From Antennarius striatus (taxonomy: Eukaryota; Chordata; Actinopteri; Lophiiformes; Antennariidae), in assembly GCF_040054535.1 (NCBI RefSeq), contig NC_090781.1, forward strand, positions 18,565,760 to 18,629,759: a stretch of 64,000 nucleotides of DNA. Direction: 5' to 3'. This document shows positions 56,857 through 64,000 of the stretch, in pieces. A program made the translations under genes and the position numbers. Below the pieces are notes generated by a model. It was given only the letters and a program-made list of their open reading frames with translations. It made no database searches and had not been told where the DNA came from. Numbering within the stretch: position 1 is the stretch's first letter; the number at the start of each line of letters is the position of its first letter.

Positions 56857-59800
56857 TCATGACTGCGGACTGTTCTGGACAGAGTTTAAGGAGTCTGACC
56901 GGCCTTCCTCTTCCTCCTCCTCATCTTTTTCCTCGGGCTGTAAGGGACCATTGTGTCTGTCCTGCCTGCCTGACCCAACATTGTCCCTGGTCCCAGCAGG
57001 ACTTCCATCCCTCGGCGTCTCCGTCGCCGTGGAGGTGTGATGTTCGTTACACGGAGACGAGCTGTGGCTCCTCCTCTTTTCCTGAGCGTCGCTGTCGTTC
57101 TTGTCCTCCTCTCTCCTCTCTACCGCCAAACACCTCTTGGTCTTCAGTTTTTTCTCATCCTCTTCCTCCTCCTCCTCCTCTTCCTCCTCCTCATCATCAT
57201 CAGAGTCGATGCGGTTGAGTCTTTTCCGGATCGGGCGATCCTCTTCTGAGGAAGACTCCGATTCCTCGGAATCCTCTTCATCCTCTTCGTCCTCCTCGTC
57301 CGTAGAGGGCCGCCGTTTCTTCAGCATCAGGGCGAGTCGCTTGCGGCGCTGCAGCGATAGAATCTCTCTCCTCTTCCCCCGGCCCATCTTCTCCAGGTCC
57401 TCCTCTTCTCTTTCTCTCCTCTTTAATCTCCTCAGCTTGTTTTTCTCCTTCTCCTTCTCCAACAGCATCCTTTTCAGCCTCCTCCTCCTCTCTCTATCCT
57501 CCTCTTCACGTCTCCTATACTTTTCTCTCGTCCTGTTTCTCCGGAGATCTTCCTCTGCTCTTTTCCTCCTGTTTATTCTCCTTCTTTGCTCATTTTCCTC
57601 TTCATCTTCATAATCATCCTCCTCGTCGGAGTCCCTGGAGGAATGTGAAGCTAAAGGAAAAAGGAGGAAGGATTTGCTGGTCAAGGTTCGATGAACAGTA
57701 ACAGATGTGCTCATCCTGCCATGACAACCAGAATCCTTTGCAGATTCATGGAATCAAACCAACTTATTGATTGTTAAAACCCTTACAGTGTTCAATAATG
57801 AGATTGTATTTACTGCACCGACTGACCATCGCTGTAGTCGCTCGAGAGGCGCTCCTTGCGCGGCCGGCCGCGGACTTTGACCTTCTCCTTGTTCTTGGAG
57901 GCCAGTGAGTTGTCGGACGATTCGGACGTCTCTCGGTAGTTGACCTGCTGCCGCTGGCCTCGTCTCAGACCCCGCCTTTTGTTGTCAGTGTCGCTGTCGG
58001 TCATGTCGCTGAACTGATCCGAGTCTGACCGACCATGGAGAGAGAAAGGGATGACAATCAAATCATTAATCTACTAATTTAATCTACCCCGTATCAGAAA
58101 TCATAAAACTATATACCGACCCATTTCTTCATCGCTGTCTTCTTCCTCCTCCTCAGAGGAGCATCTCCGCCGCTGTCGCACTCGTTTCCTGCTCCTGTGT
58201 TGGCTTCTACTGGCTTGGTGTTTAGGTGCCCTTCTCAATGCCTGTCTGGAGCGAGTCCCACTGTCCATGCTACCCGCATCTTCATCTTCCTCCTCGTCGT
58301 CATCTGCCGCTGAGGCACCAAAATCCTCATCCTCGGAGCTTTGAAGGGATGAAGATGAAGGACATGAGGCAAATGGAGGAAATACCGTGTGTGTGTGTGT
58401 GTGTGTGTTTGTGTGTGTATGTGTATTACCTGTTGCTCAGCATGAACTCGTCTTCACTCTCTGCCGCTGTGCTGTCACTCTCCAGGTCGTTCAGTCTCCG
58501 CCTTTTCCTGCTTCTCACAGACCGAGCCTGGCTTCTGATTGGTCGTTGGCTCTCCTTCCCATCCACTGACAGGAGGGCTGTGATCCCTTTGCCTTGTCCT
58601 GTTCCGGCGTCAGACCCAAAATGATTTTGATTAGTTAACATGTGACGGGCAGTGACAGGGCGACCCTCTAACAGTGTTCGACACTGTTTGAAGATAATGG
58701 AACTATTTTAACTAACTACCCTGTGTTCATTGGTCTTTACCCACCTAAAGGATATTCTAATGACGTGAATAAATCTGTGTGATTTTGATGTTTTTTTTCC
58801 TGACCATGCACTTTGTTGACTGACTGGAGTTACTGATTATTTCATGTTGATTCATGTTGGGGCGGCAGCAGCTCAGTCTTGGGCTGGGGACCAGAAGTCG
58901 CTGGTTCAAAACCCGGGTAGGACAAAACATTTGGAGTGTGAGCTGGCAGTGGGAGGTGACAGTTCACACTCTAAGCTGCCAATGGCAGAGCAGCTATAAG
59001 AATGTTGCGTTCAGGAACTTCTGGGAGATGCGAGTAGCAGCCCATACTGTATTTTTACCTTTCGTAACTCGAAATTTCTTTCGTAACTAGAGGCAATATT
59101 TTCCTGTTGAGGCGTTTCGTAAGTAGAAAATTTCGTATGTAGAGACATTCGTAAGTAGAGGTACCACTGTACTAACAAAACACCATGAGTGGAAAGAATA
59201 ATTTCTTACGGGACTAATAATTAATTCTTCTAAAGCTTCATGACAGACGCTTCAGTCATCCAAGGAAACAACTGTTGAACTTCTCTTTTTAAAAAAAAAA
59301 TTTTTTTTAACAAAAACAACAACAACAAATACAGTAGTAATATTTTTTTTAATAAAATAAAATACAAAACATAAAATATTCCCGGACATTAGACTATAGA
59401 CCTCACATTTTTTTTATTTTTCCGTTATTCCCTAGGACAAAGTCAGATATGTAACAGGTTTTTAAAAAAAACATTTTTCATCACTCAATTAACACCTAAA
59501 TATATTTTAACACAATTCCACCTCAAATTAAATATATCCATCTTCGGTTGGAGTCTTGCAGTCACCTGTTCCATTGTGTAGACTTGTTTTAGTCTCTGGC
59601 TGCACTGAGTTATTCTTGGTGGTTTCACATCCTACCAGTTCATGGTTATCCTCTTCTTAGCAATCAATGAAAGACTCTGTTGTACTTCTCCCCAGGGATT
59701 ATTCCCAGCAATAAGAAGTTAGGATCTGGACTAATAGTCACATCCAAAATGTTCTCCATTACTTTTTAAAAATTTCTCCAGGAACTTTGGATTACTGGGC

Positions 59801-62800
59801 AATCCCAAAACACATCTGTATGATCCTCTTTTAATCAATAATTCCTCCAACACAAAGATATATAGATATGTTAAAAGGTGCATTGAAGTACTTCATTTTT
59901 AATTTCCAATCAAATTCTTTCCGTAATTGACTATTTATTTCTTTATGACAACTGGAACATAAATCTTCCCATTCCTTATTGCCAACTATGGTATTTAATT
60001 GTTATTCCCATTTCTCCTTTTAATATTTAAAAGGCAGTATCGCCAAAGCTGTACATTTACTTTATCTGTTCTATCTATCTTCTATCCCAGCAGTATTTTT
60101 TAAATTGGGAAAGTCCCAGCCTTCCCTGTTATTTGACATAAAAAAAGATTTAAGTTTTATCCTTTATATTTTATGCTGCCAAATAAACCTGCAAATTACT
60201 TTGTTTAACATATTAAAGATGTAGACTGGAACACTTACAGGAAGGAACTGGAACAGAAAAAGAAGTTGGAGGAGCAGATTCATTTTTATTGTCTCCATCT
60301 TCCCAAATAGAGAAAGAGGAGGATTCCCTCAACGTGTCATGTCATTTTTTATTTGTGTTATCATTTTATCATAATAACCATTATATAACTTTGTGGAATG
60401 AGGTGTGATAGTTATTCCTAAGTACCGGTATCTAAAGTTTTGTTTGGACCGGAGAAAAGACACATGCGTATTTAACTGTATAGGCCAATTCCCTGATATC
60501 ATCAATGCTTCTGATTTATTATTATTAATACAGTATTGTATCCTGAAATTGCCCCATATTCATTTAAGCAGTGTAAATAAAATAGCCACCCCTCTTTTTT
60601 TTCTGTTCCCATATGATGCACTGTATGTATGTATGATGACCTTCTTTGTTAGTTCTGTTAAATGTGTTTCCTGAATCAGAGCTACTTAGCACCGCAGCAG
60701 CCTCAACGGCCCCAATATCATTTTTCTTTTAATTGGGTTATTAATTCCTCTTATATTATAACTAACAAAATTCAGATAAGTTGTTATCTTTACTCTGGTT
60801 TTGAATATTCTGCCCTGCCTGCTTGCAAACATCTGTTAAGAAAGAAAGCAAAAAAACCAAAACAACACCTTTACCCATACCAACCCTACATAAACAAATT
60901 GTGGTCCACAGCACATGTCCGGGAAAAAGTATTTTCATATTGCATTGTTACATATGTTCATTGTCCTTTTCTTTGATTTTTTTCTATTTAAGCTAGAGTC
61001 AACTATCTTTATTTCAGTCCTTGTACATCTTTGATCTACCTTGATCTTGGTGGAAATGTAATCTTTTCCTTGTAAGCAAGACCTTCAGATCTGATGCTGA
61101 CAACATCTTTTCCCTTTTTCTCCTCACACTGCTCCTCCATCCTTCCTTGAGCTCCTCCTCAATGCCCTCCCTTTCTCCACAGCGCACCTGTACTCCCAGG
61201 TCCTTCAGCATCACTGCCGCTCTTGTCAATGACTTAAAGGTCTTCTCTCCTGAGCTCAGTTTAACTCTCAGTCTGGCAGGGCAAAGACATTTTGCCTTTA
61301 TATCCATCCCTTTAAGCTGCTTGATGACTTCATGGACTTTTGCTTGTTTCTTCAGTAACTCAGGAGAGTAATTGTGGTCAAAGAAGATCTGTTTACTGTG
61401 GAATCGGACCTTTGCTTGACTCCATGCTTGCTATAAGCACCATCTTTTACAGCTGCATCCAAAAATCTTACAGTAATCAATCTGGGAGGGGCTGTGGGGT
61501 CATGAGGTTTAGACAGGGGAGAAGGATGTCCCCTTTCAGTCCTTATGTCCATCTCTGGTGGTAGTTTTAGCACCGTCTGCTATAGTTCTTCTACAAACTG
61601 AACCATGTTTCCTCCTTTGCTTCCTTCTGGTACCTGGAACATTCTCAAGTTATTCCTTCTATTTTGGAGGTCATCGCAAATGTTTCCTAGATCGATGTCA
61701 CGGTGGATCAGGTATTGCAGCACCTTTTGTTGTCGCATCACCGTATCTTCCGCCATACCAACGCTTTCTTCCAGTTTACAAATCTTTCATGATCGCCCAC
61801 CTAGTGTTTAACATTCCCTACGGTCTGTTCCAGTTTTTTGAGGGACATTGTAATGTGATGATGCCCGTCCTGGTTTTCTGTACGGAGTTTCCTCGACTCT
61901 CCTATATTAGGCCTTGGTCCTATGGACACCTGTTGCTAGTAGCTAGCATCGTCAGGGCTAGCCAATCCGTTCTGTTTGTCGTCTTTTTCTTTTAAAGCTT
62001 CATTTCTGCTGGAGCCCTTGTTTTTCGTAAATGGGTACATTTTGTAGAATTATTTTGCTGTATTTAGGACTTATGATAATTGATGTTGTCTCTGATTTTT
62101 AAATTTAACTGACGGAGCTTTGTCTCTACCCGGCTGTTCGTTCCATACGTCACCCTTCCTGCTGAACTTCTAATGATGAGTTCTTCAATATGTGGTGTTA
62201 CATTTCCTCTATGAACACATATTTCCATCACCACCACATATTGGCCACTCACCACCACAGAGATCCCCGATGTCTTCCTCTATAGCCTCATCGATGGCGT
62301 CATCAAAGTCGTCAAACCTGGAAAACACATGCAAAAAGTCAAAAAAACATCAGAAGACTCAACAGAAGGGGTCTGCAAACAACAGCAACTCCAAACAAAT
62401 AAAAAATGGCTATTTTAATATTTGACATGATAACTTGAGCTCCACATACTGTTGAGCATGAACTTCTGCTGAGTAAAACTCACCTGTAACTGATGTGCTT
62501 CCTGGTTCTGGTTGATCTCCGACCTAGATTTTTACTCTTTTTGGAATCCTTCTTCTTTGCCGACTTCTCCTCTTCCTCCTCCTCATCGCCCTCCTAAAAC
62601 AGTAAAGTAGATTTAATATTTAAAATGTATTTGGGATAAAACAGATGGTCAGTACATATTTGTTCATGAGGCGTTTTTGATCCGGGTGTGATTTGCTCAC
62701 AGGAATGATGTTCTCCACACTGATTCCCACGTACACCAGACGCTCCCTCCTGCAAAGACGAAGGTGAGAAATCAGGGCCAAAATTCACAAGAATTAGAAT

Positions 62801-62824
62801 TAGAATATTTTTGGAAAGTTGATC

Positions 62825-62864
<40 letters not shown>

Positions 62865-64000
62865 CCTCCTCTCTGCACGCTCTCTTTTCTTCAGAGCACT
62901 GTCCAGATTCTGCAGCTGCTCCTCCAGTTTCTCGCACAGCCGCTTCTAGAAATTGAGAAAAAAATTTGAACCCATCACGAATATGTTCACTAGCGCTTCG
63001 GATCAGAAATCATTCTTTTTTTGTATGAGTGAAATGTGTCCAAAACTCCAGTGCTGCAAGGTGGGATTAAATTAGATAATTTTATTGTTATTCTAATGAG
63101 AGCAATTGATTTTTCTTAAATGTTTTTTTTTAATTTTATTGCGAAAGCTGACATCTATTCGACTCAAACTGCAACCTAACTGGCTACGCTGATCAACAGT
63201 ATGTGTGAGTTCCTCTCCCGTGTCACACGATGCAGCTTACATGTTGGCAGGGTGGACAGAACCACTCTCCATCTGGAATCAACATGAGTGGCGGCCGCAG
63301 ACAGGCCGTGTGATATCCGCTATCGCAGGAGTCACACAACAGGATCTGAGGACAGACAACAACATTCTCCATCTCAGTTTGAGTCCCTGCTAACAGGCAC
63401 ATTTTATTCCGCCTAAATACAGAAGAGGTTTCTCCTGTTGTGGAATTAACAGATTGTCACACCTGCTTGCACGTCATTATCATATAACGTATCTGGACAC
63501 CCTGTTGAGTTAATATGTCTCACCAGCTCAGGGTGGTTGGGCAGGCCACAATGGCTGCAGGCATCTTCGCTCGGAATCTCCCCCGATTTGCACGATTCTT
63601 CCGACTCGCTCCCTCCTTTGCCGTCTTCGTCTCTTCCTTTCCCCCCTCTGTCCTCAAGCTCCCCTCCCTCATTCAGTTTGCGCCTCTTTGAGCGAATGTT
63701 GGACCATCTCGGACGCCGGTGTCTCCTTTTACCCTAAAAACGCCCCCCCAAACAAAGAGAGAAGCAGCTGAGCAAACAAAAACCAGAGCAGACACACACA
63801 CACACACACACACATCTGTTCAACCTCACTCCACACAATCTGATTACCCTTTGTTTCCTATTTTGACTGACAGATTCTGTTTTTCTGTGTTTTTTTGGAG
63901 TAGAGTCCTGCTCTTCCTCATCTTCATCTTCCCCTTCTCCCTCCTCCTCCTCTTCTTCTTCCTCGTCATCATCTTCCATCGTCCTATCGAGCGAGTCCTC
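56857..64000 (-). CDS. rsf1: Remodeling and spacing factor 1, C-terminal half
   Basis: RSF1 is the histone-binding subunit that pairs with SMARCA5 (SNF2H) in the nuclear RSF chromatin-remodelling complex. Eleven minus-strand exons are in view: 64000-63848 (runs off the edge), 63733-63524, 63345-63241, 62945-62866, 62749-62701, 62593-62484, 62317-62253, 58598-58430, 58338-58121, 58024-57827 and 57650-56857. They give 716 residues and every phase joins. The PHD finger is complete: CSHCG...CDSCDSGYHTACL...WFCPPCQH (C4HC3). Next come CEKLEEQL, RERLVYVGISVENIIP, RRSTRTRKHISYRFDDFDDAID and RKRRRLNDLESDS, all matching the vertebrate protein. The tail is long, acidic and basic by turns, with a Lys/Arg/Glu coiled region. 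It ends NSVQNSPQS, unlike the human end. The N-terminal half lies beyond the window. Confidence 0.93.
58387..58425. repeat. GT microsatellite next to an rsf1 splice donor
   Basis: GT-rich run (interrupted by TT and TA) ending only four bases from the splice donor of exon 58598-58430. Confidence 0.9.
58861..58995 (+). mobile_element. tRNA-derived SINE in an rsf1 intron
   Basis: 'ggcggcagcagctcag' gives an A box and GGTTCAAAACC at 58903-58913 a B box at tRNA-like spacing. A tRNA-unrelated body follows ('gtgtgagctggcagtggg', also found in 10141-10368). It is antisense to rsf1. Confidence 0.65.
59040..59175. repeat. TTCGTAAGTAGA-type dispersed repeat
   Basis: Second copy of the family at 40257-40402, ending 'gaggtaccactgta'. 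Confidence 0.55.
59280..62040 (-). mobile_element. Decayed L1-type LINE in the large rsf1 intron
   Basis: On the minus strand ORF1 starts at 62040 (MYPFTKNKGSSRNEALK). It continues to PPEMDIRTERGH...APPRLITVRFLD and the C-terminal LCPARLRVKLSSGEKTF at about 61260, with several stops between. ORF2 follows: RGINNPIKRK and VALIQETHL of the endonuclease at about 60750-60650. It then jumps to C-terminal text (ISGNWPIQLNTH, RYLGITITPHSTKLYN, PPLSLFGKMETIKMN, FIWQHK) at about 60500-60150. The reverse transcriptase core is missing, so ORF2 has a large internal deletion. It has the same orientation as rsf1. Confidence 0.8.
62826..62861. repeat. GT microsatellite next to an rsf1 splice donor
   Basis: GT run ending a few bases from the donor of exon 62945-62866. 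Confidence 0.9.
63791..63813. repeat. (CA)n run in an rsf1 intron
   Basis: About 23 bp of CA in the short intron between exons 63848 and 63733. Confidence 0.9.

Noticed and set aside
57101-57613. 170-codon serine-rich plus-strand frame
   Set aside because: It is the antisense of the acidic and Lys/Arg-rich last coding exon of rsf1.

Overview
This window is nuclear DNA from a ray-finned (teleost-type) fish. The evidence is the gene set with short GT-AG introns, the synteny aqp11 - clns1a - rsf1 (a block also kept on human 11q14), and the mix of mobile DNA: Tc1/mariner, hAT, L2-, RTE- and L1-type LINEs, tRNA-derived SINE-like sequences, solo LTRs and long GT microsatellites. There are no prokaryotic features, CRISPR arrays or rRNA genes.

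Left part (1-40256): a tandem segmental duplication. Three units are recognisable: unit 1 about 2885-10771 (with an outlying scrap at 540-652), unit 2 13525-27147 and unit 3 27148-40256. Each carries the same two-gene cassette on the minus strand. Gene 2 lies at the higher coordinate (about 296 residues plus an unresolved N-terminus). Gene 1 lies below it (about 303 residues) and has a CxxC pair followed by a GNCAE motif that recalls zinc-dependent deaminases in reversed order. I could not name either gene. A truncated fourth copy of gene 1, with an LTR in one exon, lies at 1177-2372. Units 2 and 3 are almost identical. Unit 1 is diverged in its gene 1 half but nearly identical in its gene 2 half. 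Mobile elements with visible target-site duplications, and empty sites in sister units, order the events.

Middle (40257-43900): single-copy, gene-poor DNA with dispersed repeats, a GC-rich palindromic patch and a solo LTR of the same unusual family as the one inside units 2 and 3.

Right part (43900-64000): ordinary conserved host genes. aqp11 (plus, 3 exons, 266 residues) converges on clns1a (minus, 6 exons, 250 residues, pICln). A repeat-rich intergenic zone with nested DNA transposons follows, then the C-terminal half of rsf1 (minus, 11 exons in view, running off the right edge) with its PHD finger. One rsf1 intron holds a SINE and a decayed L1. These three genes do not form a pathway; their neighbourhood is ancestral synteny. 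The two-gene cassette in the left part is the lineage-specific and most open part of the window.
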